From UBA10518 sp022837185 (GTDB lineage Bacteria > Desulfobacterota > Desulfobulbia > Desulfobulbales > Desulfobulbaceae): a stretch of DNA of 64,000 nucleotides. Below are positions 17,723 to 25,991 of the stretch, one piece after another. A program made the position numbers and the translations under genes. The stretch spans positions 6,196 through 70,195 of the forward strand of contig JAVEQK010000016.1 in the NCBI GenBank assembly GCA_034007705.1. The letters run 5' to 3'. Positions within the stretch are counted from its first letter, which is position 1, and each line of letters begins with the position of its first letter. The notes beneath the pieces were generated by a model that made no database searches, had not been told where the DNA came from, and was given only the letters and a program-made list of their open reading frames with translations.

Positions 17723-18436
17723 ATGGACATCATCAAGATCCACTATGCCTTTACCTTTGACGACGGGCGGGAGGAGGTCTTTGACCTTGCCATTGATTCC
17801 CGTTCCCTGGAAGTGCTCAACACTCCCGCGGACGATCTGCCGGAGTGGACCCGGCTGGAATTTCATCAGTGTGCCAATTGTCCCTTCACGCCCGCAGCCA
17901 TGCCCCACTGTCCGGTGGCAGTGTGCCTGATCCAGGTTATCGGACGCTTTCAGAACGTGGTTTCCCACAACGAGACCGTATTGACCGTCACCACCGATGA
18001 ACGGCAGGTCTCGCAGCGCACCACGGCGCAAAAAGGAATCAGCTCCCTCCTCGGTCTGCTGTTCGCCGCCAGCGGCTGTCCCCATACCTCCTATTTCAAG
18101 CCCATGGCACGGTATCATCTGCCGCTGTCCTCGGAGGATGAAACCTATTACCGGGCAACCGCCATGTATCTGCTGGCCCAGTACATGCGCCATAAAAAAG
18201 GACTGGAAGTGGACCTGGAACTGGACGGGCTCAAATCAATCTACCGCAACGTCCACAAACTGAACACCATGATCGCGGAACGGATACGCAGCGCCACACG
18301 GGCCGACTCTTCGGTCAATGCCGTTGTCCTGCTGGACATGATCAGCAATTTGATGCCCTTTGTCCTGGACGAGAACATGGACAAGATCCTGCCCCTGTTC
18401 AGCTCCTATCTGCCCGCGGCTGAAACAGGGCAATAA
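17723..18436 (+). CDS. Conserved protein with Cys-rich motif (DUF6901-like)
   Basis: 237 residues from MDIIKIHYAFTFDDGREEVF, the point at which a folded domain appears to begin. The frame extends to an ATG at 17657, and neither start has a good ribosome binding site. The notable feature is FHQCANCPFTPAAMPHCPVA plus a further Cys two residues on (about residues 50-74). That makes four to five cysteines in a CxxC-x8-C-x4-C arrangement suited to metal or Fe-S binding. SGCPHTSYFKPMARYHLP contributes another Cys and His. The C-terminal half is helical, with DLELDGLKSIYRNVHKLN. The DUF6901 label is from memory and tentative. It lies 41 bases upstream of the antiporter gene on the same strand. No function assigned. 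Confidence 0.55.
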   Translation: MDIIKIHYAFTFDDGREEVFDLAIDSRSLEVLNTPADDLPEWTRLEFHQCANCPFTPAAMPHCPVAVCLIQVIGRFQNVVSHNETVLTVTTDERQVSQRTTAQKGISSLLGLLFAASGCPHTSYFKPMARYHLPLSSEDETYYRATAMYLLAQYMRHKKGLEVDLELDGLKSIYRNVHKLNTMIAERIRSATRADSSVNAVVLLDMISNLMPFVLDENMDKILPLFSSYLPAAETGQ

Positions 18437-18477
18437 CCCCATCCCATCGGATACTTTTCGCACCCTCCAGGACCAAC

Positions 18478-20463
18478 ATGGGAATCGCCGCTGACATAAT
18501 CCTCATCGTGGTGGCCGCCCTGATCGGCGCCCTCATCGCCCAGAAGCTCAGGCAGCCCCTGATTCTCGGCTATATAGCCGCCGGCATTGTCATCGGTCCG
18601 CACAGCGGCGGCATCACCATCTCCGAGTTTCATGAAATTGAACTCCTGGCCGAGATCGGGGTGGCCCTGCTCCTCTTCGCCCTCGGGCTGGAATTTTCCC
18701 TGCGGGAACTCAAGCCGGTCTGGAAAATCGCCCTTATCGGCACCCCCATCCAGATTCTGTTGACCATGGCCTACGGCTATGGAATCGGCACGATGTTCGA
18801 CTGGACCCCGATCCATGCCCTCTGGTTCGGCGCGCTCATCGCCTTGTCCAGCACGATGATCACCCTGAAGACACTCATGTCCCAGGGATGGATGGGCACC
18901 CTGTCCAGCAGGGTGATGATCGGCATGCTGCTGGCCCAGGACCTGGCCGTGGTGCCGATGATGATCATCCTGCCGCAGCTCAGCGATCCGGCGGCCGGTC
19001 TGCCGCTGATCGGCATGGCGGTTGTCAAGTCGGTGGTTTTTCTGCTGTCGATGTTCTTTCTCGGCACCAGGATCCTGCCCCTGCTGCTCGGGTACATTGC
19101 CCAGTGGAATTCACGGGAGCTCTTTATTCTTACCAATTTGGCCATAGGACTGGGCATCGGTTATGCCACGTATCTGTTCGGCCTCTCCTTCGCCTTTGGA
19201 GCCTTCATCGCCGGCATGGTCCTGAGCGAGTCCGATTACGGCCATCAGGCGCTGAGTGACATCATTCCCCTGCGGGACGTCTTCGGCCTGCTTTTTTTCA
19301 CCTCGGTGGGCATGCTCCTGGACATCAACTTTCTGCTGGACAGTTGGAAGATGATTGTCATCCTGCTGCTGCTGGTCGCCCTGGGCAAGGGTGTTATTTT
19401 CTCCCTCCTTGCCTGGCTGTTCCGGTACCGAAACATCATTCCCCTTGCCCTGGGTCTCGGCCTGTTCCAGGTCGGCGAGTTTTCCTTTGTCCTCGCCCGG
19501 GTGGGGCTGGAAACCAATTCCATCGATACCCGGATCTACTCCCTGATCCTGGCCACCTCCGTGATCAGCATGGTCATGACCCCGTTTGTGTCCGGCCTGG
19601 CCCCCCCGCTGTACCGGCTCAAACGCCATTTTTTCCAGCATGAACCGCTGCAGACCATCAATGTTCCCCAGAAAGGCCTGACCAATCATGTCGTCATTGC
19701 CGGCGGAGGCAGGGTCGGCCAGCACATAGCCCAGGTCCTGCAGCAGCTGCATGTCCCCTTTGTCATCGTTGAACTCAATCACCAGAGGATGACCGAGTGC
19801 AAGGAGGCCGACTACCCCGTCATCTACGGCGACATGACGCAGCTGATCGTTCTTGATGCCGCGGAACTGGCCACGGCAAAGCAGCTGCTGATCACTCCGC
19901 CTTCGATTGTCGACGCCCGGGCCATTGTCCGCCACGCCCGGAAAATCAATCCAGGCCTCCAGATCGTGGCCAGGGCCGAAGGGGTGGAGCAAACCAGAAC
20001 CTTGTATGAGGACGGCGTCTCCATGGTCGTTCTTCCTGAAATGGAAGCCGGATTGGAAATTGCCCGGCAGGCGCTGCTGGGTCTGCAGATCCCGGCCACC
20101 CTGATCCAGGAATATACCGATATGGTCCGGCAGGAGATGTACGAACCCCTTTTCTCCTCCCGGTATGACTACCGTCTGATCACCCAGCTCAACAGCGCCA
20201 AGAACCTGCTGGAAATCTCCTGGGTGGAGATAGAGCCCGAAAGTCCGTTGAACGGGCAGGCCATAAAGGATGCGGGGATCCGCACCCGCACCGGGGCAAC
20301 CATCGTCGGTATTATCCGCCACGGGATCTTCCGGCCCAACCCCGACCCGGAGCACACCTTTTCGCCCGGCGACCTTGTTGCCATTGTCGGCAGTCCCAGG
20401 GAGCGGGACCTGTTCAGGGAGATAATGCTGGGCGGGACCGGACCGACGGAGGGAACAGGTTAA
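18478..20463 (+). CDS. CPA2 cation:proton antiporter with RCK domains (KefB/YbaL-like)
   Basis: A 661-residue inner-membrane protein. About twelve transmembrane helices fill residues 1-385 (AGIVIGPHSGGITISEF; LLLFALGLEFSLREL; the conserved Asp in GMLLAQDLAVVPMM). A TrkA-N/RCK Rossmann domain starts near residue 400 (HVVIAGGGRVGQHIAQVL, with VELNH marking the second strand) and a TrkA-C domain occupies the last 90 residues (SPGDLVAIVGSPRE). The architecture is that of K+/H+ or Na+/H+ exchangers gated by nucleotide or other ligands. The transported ion is not determinable. Its stop overlaps the convergent KamA stop by four bases, leaving no room for a terminator between them. Confidence 0.85.
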   Translation: MGIAADIILIVVAALIGALIAQKLRQPLILGYIAAGIVIGPHSGGITISEFHEIELLAEIGVALLLFALGLEFSLRELKPVWKIALIGTPIQILLTMAYGYGIGTMFDWTPIHALWFGALIALSSTMITLKTLMSQGWMGTLSSRVMIGMLLAQDLAVVPMMIILPQLSDPAAGLPLIGMAVVKSVVFLLSMFFLGTRILPLLLGYIAQWNSRELFILTNLAIGLGIGYATYLFGLSFAFGAFIAGMVLSESDYGHQALSDIIPLRDVFGLLFFTSVGMLLDINFLLDSWKMIVILLLLVALGKGVIFSLLAWLFRYRNIIPLALGLGLFQVGEFSFVLARVGLETNSIDTRIYSLILATSVISMVMTPFVSGLAPPLYRLKRHFFQHEPLQTINVPQKGLTNHVVIAGGGRVGQHIAQVLQQLHVPFVIVELNHQRMTECKEADYPVIYGDMTQLIVLDAAELATAKQLLITPPSIVDARAIVRHARKINPGLQIVARAEGVEQTRTLYEDGVSMVVLPEMEAGLEIARQALLGLQIPATLIQEYTDMVRQEMYEPLFSSRYDYRLITQLNSAKNLLEISWVEIEPESPLNGQAIKDAGIRTRTGATIVGIIRHGIFRPNPDPEHTFSPGDLVAIVGSPRERDLFREIMLGGTGPTEGTG

Positions 20464-22256
20464 AAGTAGTACCAGATCGTTTCGTAATCCTCCCCGTTCT
20501 CGCCGATCGCTTCCAGCCTGGCAAGGTAGTCAAGGATCGGTACGTCACGGCAGACATACGTTTTCATGGCGTGCGTTGAGATGTTTTTCTCCCACGGATG
20601 AAATTCATACAATCTGCTGCCGTCCGGCAGAATCGATATAAGGTCCCGCAGACTGCTCGCCTTGAGGTAGTTCTTGCCCATGCCGGGCACATTGTATACG
20701 GCCTCGTCGGTTCTGGACAGGCCCGGCAGCAGCCGCGACTCCTCCCTTTGTTCCTGCAGGAGCCTGGCGATGGGAACCCGATAGGTTTCGGTCTCGTCTT
20801 TGCCCTTGGCGTTGAAGGTATAATAGGGATCGATCCCGACCTGGGTCAGCAGACGCCGCAGATACGCCGCTTCGAAGCGCCGCGAGACAAAAAAGGTATA
20901 CACCAGCTGATTGTACACCGGAATGCCCCGGGTCCTGAGCCGTTCCACGGCGGCGGCCAGGTCGGGATTCACCTCGTAGGAATGCTGAACATGGGTAACA
21001 ATCGACACCTGCCTCTTTGCCGGCTCCCTGTATTTCGCCAGGATGGAGACCAGTTCGTCGGTGAAGCGCATGGGCAGCGTCACCGGGGTTCTGGTGCCGA
21101 TCCTGATCCGCTCCACCGACGGTATGGCCGCCACCAGGCCCAGGATCCTGTCCAGTTTCCGGTCGCCCATGGCCAGGGGGTCACCGCCGGTGATCAGTAC
21201 CTCATGGATCGCCGGATGGTCACGAATCCAATCGACCGCCCTCTGAATCGCCTCGTCCGTGGCCATGGCCCCGGGCTGCATGGCGTCGTCAATTTCCCAG
21301 TTGCGCTGGCAATAGACGCAGATCTGGGGGCAGGTGTTGAACGGCTTGAAAATGCAGATCGAGGGGTACCGCCTTGTGACCAGGTCAACCGGGGAGGTCT
21401 CGGACTCCAGCATGAAATCCATGCACGCGCCCCTCTCTTTTGCCTCCAGCGTTTTCTGGACATAACTGCCCGGAGGGATCACCTGGGCCCGGATTGCCCG
21501 GTCGCGCTCCCGGGTCGAATCGTCATCCATCAGCGAAAGATAGAACGGCGTAATGCCGAACGGCAGCCTGTGCCTGCGGGCGTCGGCGATGGCCTGCTTT
21601 TCTTCTTTCGACAGGGTGAGCATTCTGCCGATCTTCCCGGCATCGCGCAGGATATTGCCAACCTGCCATTTCCAGTCCGACCAGTTTTCCTCCGTTCCCC
21701 CCAGTACTTCCAGGATCCGCTCCCGCCTTTCGGCCCGGCGGCGCACACTTTCCGGTGACAGCCCCGACATGCTCTTATCCAGCCGCTGCCTCACCTCGGC
21801 ATACAGCTGATCCAGCTGCCGGGACCTCTCCCGGGCCGCCTCCCTGTCCTTGAGGGGGCTCGGCACCAGATGGTGCTCATAGAAGGCCTTGCCCGGGCCC
21901 CGCCCCTGCAGGCCGAGGAAAAGATAGATCAGGTCGGCGTAAAAAGCCGGGGCAAGGTCCGGCCGGGGAACACCGCGGGCAATATCCATGATGGCCCGGG
22001 CCACGGAAAACTTCGCCTTGTCCTCGCTGCGCCTGGTCATCATCCGGACGAGAACCTTGGCGCAGTCGCGAACGCGCATGATCGAGCCGGCGCTGAAGGC
22101 ATCGTATTCATCAAAGGTCTCGAACATCATGTCGTGCGCCAGACGGGCGAGATTTGACCGCAGCTCGTCGACCGATTTGGCCTGACGGGCGATGGTGCAG
22201 ATTTCCGGCAGTTTTGATCTGAAATAATCGGGGTTGAACTTGGCGGGATCCATCAT
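20460..22256 (-). CDS. KamA-family radical SAM protein (lysine 2,3-aminomutase-like)
   Basis: 598 residues, longer than classical lysine 2,3-aminomutase (about 420). Residues 1-270 form an extra, mainly helical region (VGNILRDAGKIGRMLTLSKE resembles the usual KamA N-terminal helix). The radical SAM core starts at about 300, with the cluster motif CPQICVYCQRNWE (CxxxCxxC). It is followed by EVLITGGDPLAMGDRKLDRI (GGE/GGD motif), RIRIGTRTPVTLPMRFTDEL and THVQHSYEVNPD. The QRNWEID sequence after the cluster differs from the TRRR of true lysine aminomutases and marks an uncharacterised KamA subgroup. The reaction is unknown; aminomutase activity is only family-level inference. Start is the ATG at 22254-22256, with a second ATG one codon later. 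Confidence 0.75.
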   Translation of the reverse strand: MMDPAKFNPDYFRSKLPEICTIARQAKSVDELRSNLARLAHDMMFETFDEYDAFSAGSIMRVRDCAKVLVRMMTRRSEDKAKFSVARAIMDIARGVPRPDLAPAFYADLIYLFLGLQGRGPGKAFYEHHLVPSPLKDREAARERSRQLDQLYAEVRQRLDKSMSGLSPESVRRRAERRERILEVLGGTEENWSDWKWQVGNILRDAGKIGRMLTLSKEEKQAIADARRHRLPFGITPFYLSLMDDDSTRERDRAIRAQVIPPGSYVQKTLEAKERGACMDFMLESETSPVDLVTRRYPSICIFKPFNTCPQICVYCQRNWEIDDAMQPGAMATDEAIQRAVDWIRDHPAIHEVLITGGDPLAMGDRKLDRILGLVAAIPSVERIRIGTRTPVTLPMRFTDELVSILAKYREPAKRQVSIVTHVQHSYEVNPDLAAAVERLRTRGIPVYNQLVYTFFVSRRFEAAYLRRLLTQVGIDPYYTFNAKGKDETETYRVPIARLLQEQREESRLLPGLSRTDEAVYNVPGMGKNYLKASSLRDLISILPDGSRLYEFHPWEKNISTHAMKTYVCRDVPILDYLARLEAIGENGEDYETIWYYF

Positions 22257-22659
22257 AATGCACTTTCTTCAAATAGGTATTGCGCCGCCATGAGGTGCGG
22301 CAATGAACCACAATGTCGCCGATGCAGTCGGCTTTTCTTTTCCTGTCACAATGTGGGAGGATACAAACGGAGAACAAACCATGCCGGTTTGAACAGACCG
22401 ACATACAGTTAACCATGGATAACCCACCGCGTCAATACCTGCAGCTCCGTGGAATGGCCGTACGACGACGGGCCAAATTGGAAATGCCCGAGGATTCAGA
22501 GCATGTGCCAGGAGGGGAAACAGTGCTCTGAACCGCCCACCCCTGCCGCCGTTTCCGCAGTTTCCCCGCGCCGCGTGATTCATTTCCCGCTACGGCAGCG
22601 GCGAGCGGCTTTTCTTTGCTGTCCGGGCTTGACCCGGCCGCGCAGTCAGCCAGCTTCTT
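22257..22659. other. Gene-free upstream region
   Basis: Short open frames occur here on both strands but none has domain-like composition or a ribosome binding site, and the next 350 bases are regulatory. It must contain the KamA promoter on the minus strand; no clear -35/-10 pair was found. Confidence 0.4.
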
Positions 22660-22706
22660 GTTACCAAACGGTAACGTCCGGGGCCGGATTGTTCCCATCA
22701 GGTAAC
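22660..22706 (+). promoter_or_regulatory. Pair of activator-site dyads (UAS) upstream of the sigma-54 promoter
   Basis: Site 1 is a perfect dyad GTTACC-AAAC-GGTAAC at 22660-22675. Site 2 is GTTCCC-ATCA-GGTAAC at 22691-22706. Centres are 31 bp apart, about three helical turns, and lie roughly 118 and 87 bases before the expected transcription start. Spacing and position fit enhancer sites of an NtrC-family activator. The same motif occurs before napF. Confidence 0.75.
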
Positions 22707-22758
22707 ACCCGCTGTTCTTCAACAGGGCTAATATCTTGTTTTCACAAACATTGCATAC

Positions 22759-22774
22759 TGGCACATGTCTTGCT
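22759..22774 (+). promoter_or_regulatory. Sigma-54 promoter for the sensor kinase operon
   Basis: TGGCAC-ATGTC-TTGCT matches the -24/-12 consensus (TGGCAC-N5-TTGCW) exactly. Transcription should begin near 22785, giving a leader of about 227 bases before the GTG at 23012. The downstream gene pair includes a sigma-54 activator, consistent with autoregulation. Confidence 0.85.
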
Positions 22775-22865
22775 TCGGCAGGATTGGCGACCCCATGGAC
22801 GGCTCCCCGCAGGAAGGGGACGGATCGGTTCACCCCCCTGTCCCTGCCGGAAACCATACCGATTC

Positions 22866-22881
22866 GTTACCATACGGTAGC
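22866..22881 (+). promoter_or_regulatory. Third dyad, inside the leader
   Basis: GTTACC-ATAC-GGTAGC, one mismatch from the perfect dyad, about 80 bases downstream of the predicted transcription start. A site in this position could repress as a roadblock or serve a secondary promoter. Confidence 0.6.
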
Positions 22882-23011
22882 AAAAAAATTGTTTCCCGGG
22901 AAAATCGAGGATATAATAGGAAAACGGCAGTTGAGCGTGAACCCTGTGCTTCGCGCCGCCGCTCCACGGCGCGAATGCCGAATTGCCCTGGCGAGGCGGT
23001 GAGAATACCCC

Positions 23012-24595
23012 GTGAATCTGACCATCAAGTTCATTGTTGCCATCAGCGCCGTCATCCTGCTGTCCTACGGTTTTCTGCTGTACCAGACCTCGCATCTGCA
23101 GAATGAACTGGTCATGGAACAGGCCCGGCAGCAGACCCGCATCCTCTATAAACAGATCATTCTGACCCGCCAGTGGATATCCGACCACCAGGGATTGTTC
23201 CTGATCAAGACCGAAAAGGTGCTGGAAAACCCCTACCTGCACGAGGCCTCCATTAAAGCCGATGACGGGACCATTTTCGTCAAGCGCAACCCCGCCATGG
23301 TGACCAGGGAACTGTCCGAATATGCGGCCCGGACAGGATTCTGCTGGTTTCGCATCATCAGTCTGAAACCGGTCAATCCCGCCAACACCCCGGATGATTT
23401 CGAGCGGGCGGCCATGCTGCGCTTTGAGCAGGGGGTCCGGGAAGTCGATGCCGTCACCAACGGACCGGCCGGGAGGGTTCAACGTTATATCGCCCCGCTC
23501 ATCGTCCAGGAGTCCTGTCTCGGATGCCATGCCGAACACGGCTATTCCTTAGGCGACATCCGCGGCGCCCTGAGCATCAGCGTTCCCCTGTCCTGGGCCG
23601 ACAGTGTAATCCGGAAAAACAACACCACCATTTTCAAATATGCCTTTTTCTCTGTTTTCGCGGTCGCCCTGGCCCTCATCTATCTGTTCAACAAACTGGT
23701 GGCCCGGCGGATCGACCGGCTGTCCCAGGCCATGGAGAAGTATCCCGAGCAGGGATACAACGTCGCCGACGACAAGCACCTGTACAAGGACGAAATCGGC
23801 CGGCTGATCAAGGGGTTCGGTGATCTCTGCGAACGGCTTGAACGGGCCCAGACCGAACTGGACAAAACGATGCAGCAGGCGTTCTATAACGAAAAAATGG
23901 CCTCCCTGGGGCAACTGACCGCCGGCATCGCCCATGAAATCAACAATCCGCTCGGAGGGCTGCTCAACTGCGTCAAGACCATGCGGGAGGAGCCCGACAA
24001 CCTGGAACTGCACATGCGCTATCTGCCCCTGCTGGAAAAGGGACTCCGCCGCATCGAGCATATCATGCGCCAGCTCCTGAACTTCGGCAGAAAAGCACCG
24101 TTGAACATGAGCAAGGTCGATATTGACGACATCGTCCGGGAATGCTGTGAACTGCTCGAATACCGGCTGAAAAACATCTCCCTGTCCCTGGACCTGCAGC
24201 TCCGGGAGCTCTATTGCATCGATGTGGAAGCCCTGCGCCAGATTATCGTCAACACCACCCTCAATGCAATCCAGGCCATGCCCGACGGCGGCAGCCTGAC
24301 CGTCGCCACCGGGCGGCGGGGCATCCAGATCTTCATAGAGGTACGCGACACCGGGACGGGCATCGATCCGGCCCTCATGGACAAAATTTTCGATCCCTTC
24401 TTCACCACCAAGGAAGTGGGGGAGGGAACCGGCCTGGGACTGGCGGTCACCTATTCGCTCGTCAAGCAGATGCAAGGCAACATCGCGGTGGAGAGCGAAC
24501 CGGGCAGAGGTTCGCTGTTCACGATCACGCTGCCGGCCACCCAGGACTGCGTCATTCTCCCGCACCGGTCCGAACCGGAACCAGACAAGGAATAA
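23012..24595 (+). CDS. Sensor histidine kinase with periplasmic c-type heme (Tll0287/DUF3365-like) domain
   Basis: 527 residues from a GTG preceded by GGTGAG. TM1 is residues 5-25. A periplasmic region to about 205 has the DUF3365/Tll0287-like pattern, with PAMVTRELSEYAARTGF, ARMLRF-like blocks and a single heme-attachment CLGCH at 169-173. TM2 is about 210-230, followed by a HAMP-like linker. HisKA has GQLTAGIAHEINNPLGG (phospho-His about 308). The HATPase_c end has NTTLNAIQAMPDGG, VRDTGTGIDP, KEVGEGTGLGLAV. The covalent heme implies sensing of redox state, NO or another heme ligand outside the cytoplasm. It is three bases upstream of its response regulator, with an octaheme cytochrome next. 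Confidence 0.9.
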   Translation: MNLTIKFIVAISAVILLSYGFLLYQTSHLQNELVMEQARQQTRILYKQIILTRQWISDHQGLFLIKTEKVLENPYLHEASIKADDGTIFVKRNPAMVTRELSEYAARTGFCWFRIISLKPVNPANTPDDFERAAMLRFEQGVREVDAVTNGPAGRVQRYIAPLIVQESCLGCHAEHGYSLGDIRGALSISVPLSWADSVIRKNNTTIFKYAFFSVFAVALALIYLFNKLVARRIDRLSQAMEKYPEQGYNVADDKHLYKDEIGRLIKGFGDLCERLERAQTELDKTMQQAFYNEKMASLGQLTAGIAHEINNPLGGLLNCVKTMREEPDNLELHMRYLPLLEKGLRRIEHIMRQLLNFGRKAPLNMSKVDIDDIVRECCELLEYRLKNISLSLDLQLRELYCIDVEALRQIIVNTTLNAIQAMPDGGSLTVATGRRGIQIFIEVRDTGTGIDPALMDKIFDPFFTTKEVGEGTGLGLAVTYSLVKQMQGNIAVESEPGRGSLFTITLPATQDCVILPHRSEPEPDKE

Positions 24596-24598
24596 CTC

Positions 24599-25942
24599 AT
24601 GGCAAGAATACTGCTTGTTGAAGACGACGATATAATGAGGATTACCATCCAGGACCGGCTGGAAAGGCACGAACTGGATGTCGACGCGGTCGAGAACGGC
24701 CTGAGGGCGATCGACCGCCTGAAAAAGAACAACTACCATCTGGTCATTTCCGATATCCGCATGCCGGGGATCAGCGGTCTGGAACTGCTGGAGACCGTCC
24801 GCCAGGAGGCCCCCTATACGGACATCATCATGATGACCGCCTACGGCAGCGTCGACGACGCGATCGGGTGCATGACCAAAGGGGCTGCCGACTACATCCT
24901 CAAACCCTTCAACATGGACGACCTCATCATCCGGGTCAGCAGAATCCTGGAAATGCAGACGATGAAAGCCCGCTTTTCATCCCTGCAGGAGAGCTGCCGC
25001 GAGATGCAGAAGGACATGATCGGCGACAGCCGGGCCATGCAGATGGTCCACGACCTCATCAACCAGGTGGCGCCGACCGATTCCACCATCCTCATCACGG
25101 GCGAATCGGGAACAGGCAAGGAGCTGGCGGCGGCCGGCATTCACAGGAAAAGCAGAAGGGCCGACAAGCCGTTTGTCCGCATCAACTGCGCCGCCATCCC
25201 CGAAGGGTTGATGGAATCGGAACTGTTCGGCCACGAAAAAGGGGCCTTTACCGGGGCGCACGCCCGCAAACCCGGCAAATTCGAACTGGCTGACGGCGGC
25301 ACCATGCTGCTGGATGAAATCGGCGAACTGCCGCTGCCCCTGCAGGCGAAGCTTCTCAGGGTCCTCCAGGAAAGTTCGTATGAACGGGTCGGCGGCACCG
25401 GCACGGTCCGCGTCGATGTCCGCATCCTCTGCGCCACCGCCAAGAACCTGGAAGAGGAAGTGCGGCGGGGAAATTTCCGCCAGGACCTGTATTACCGGCT
25501 CAACGTCATTCCCCTTGTCATGCCGCCGCTGCGGGACCGGAAAGAGGACATCCCGGCCCTGACCAACCATTTTCTGCATGAATTCAGCATCAAGCGCGGG
25601 ATTGCCCTGGGAATACGCCAGGACGCCATGCAGCTCCTGATCGACTACGCCTATCCCGGCAATGTCCGGGAACTGCGCAATATCATTGAACGGGCCTCGG
25701 TCCTGGCCCCGGAGGCGGTCATTACCGTCAAAGACCTGCCTGCCGATCTGTCTCCTGCCGGAAAATTCGAGGCACCGGAAACCCACTGCACCCTTGCCGA
25801 GGCCCTTGCCCGGGCTGAAAAAGAGCTGGTGCTGAAAGCGCTGGCCAGGGTGCAGGGCCGAAGAGCCGAAGCAGCCGATCTGCTCGGCATCAGCAGAAAA
25901 AACCTGTGGGAAAAAATGAAGCTGCACGGCATTGCGCTCTGA
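24599..25942 (+). CDS. NtrC-family sigma-54-dependent response regulator
   Basis: 447 residues with three domains. The receiver has phospho-acceptor D52 in LVISDIRMPG and acidic VEDDD. The AAA+ domain has Walker A GESGTGKE (about 167), the sigma-54 contact loop GAFTGA (about 218), and Walker B GTMLLDEIGELPL. A C-terminal Fis-type helix-turn-helix has GRRAEAADLLGISRKNLWEK. It therefore should drive sigma-54 RNA polymerase from enhancer sites. The obvious targets are the GTTACC-N4-GGTAAC dyads upstream of its own operon and of napF. It is cotranscribed with the heme-sensing kinase and precedes octaheme cytochrome 1 by 49 bases. Confidence 0.93.
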   Translation: MARILLVEDDDIMRITIQDRLERHELDVDAVENGLRAIDRLKKNNYHLVISDIRMPGISGLELLETVRQEAPYTDIIMMTAYGSVDDAIGCMTKGAADYILKPFNMDDLIIRVSRILEMQTMKARFSSLQESCREMQKDMIGDSRAMQMVHDLINQVAPTDSTILITGESGTGKELAAAGIHRKSRRADKPFVRINCAAIPEGLMESELFGHEKGAFTGAHARKPGKFELADGGTMLLDEIGELPLPLQAKLLRVLQESSYERVGGTGTVRVDVRILCATAKNLEEEVRRGNFRQDLYYRLNVIPLVMPPLRDRKEDIPALTNHFLHEFSIKRGIALGIRQDAMQLLIDYAYPGNVRELRNIIERASVLAPEAVITVKDLPADLSPAGKFEAPETHCTLAEALARAEKELVLKALARVQGRRAEAADLLGISRKNLWEKMKLHGIAL

Positions 25943-25991
25943 GGCCGCTGCCGGGCATTTATTTTCCAACTTTACATGGGGAGGAGAAATC

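Noticed and set aside
22449..22880. Plus-strand frame of 143 codons upstream of the kinase
   Set aside because: It runs through the sigma-54 promoter and all three dyads, has no ribosome binding site and no domain-like sequence.
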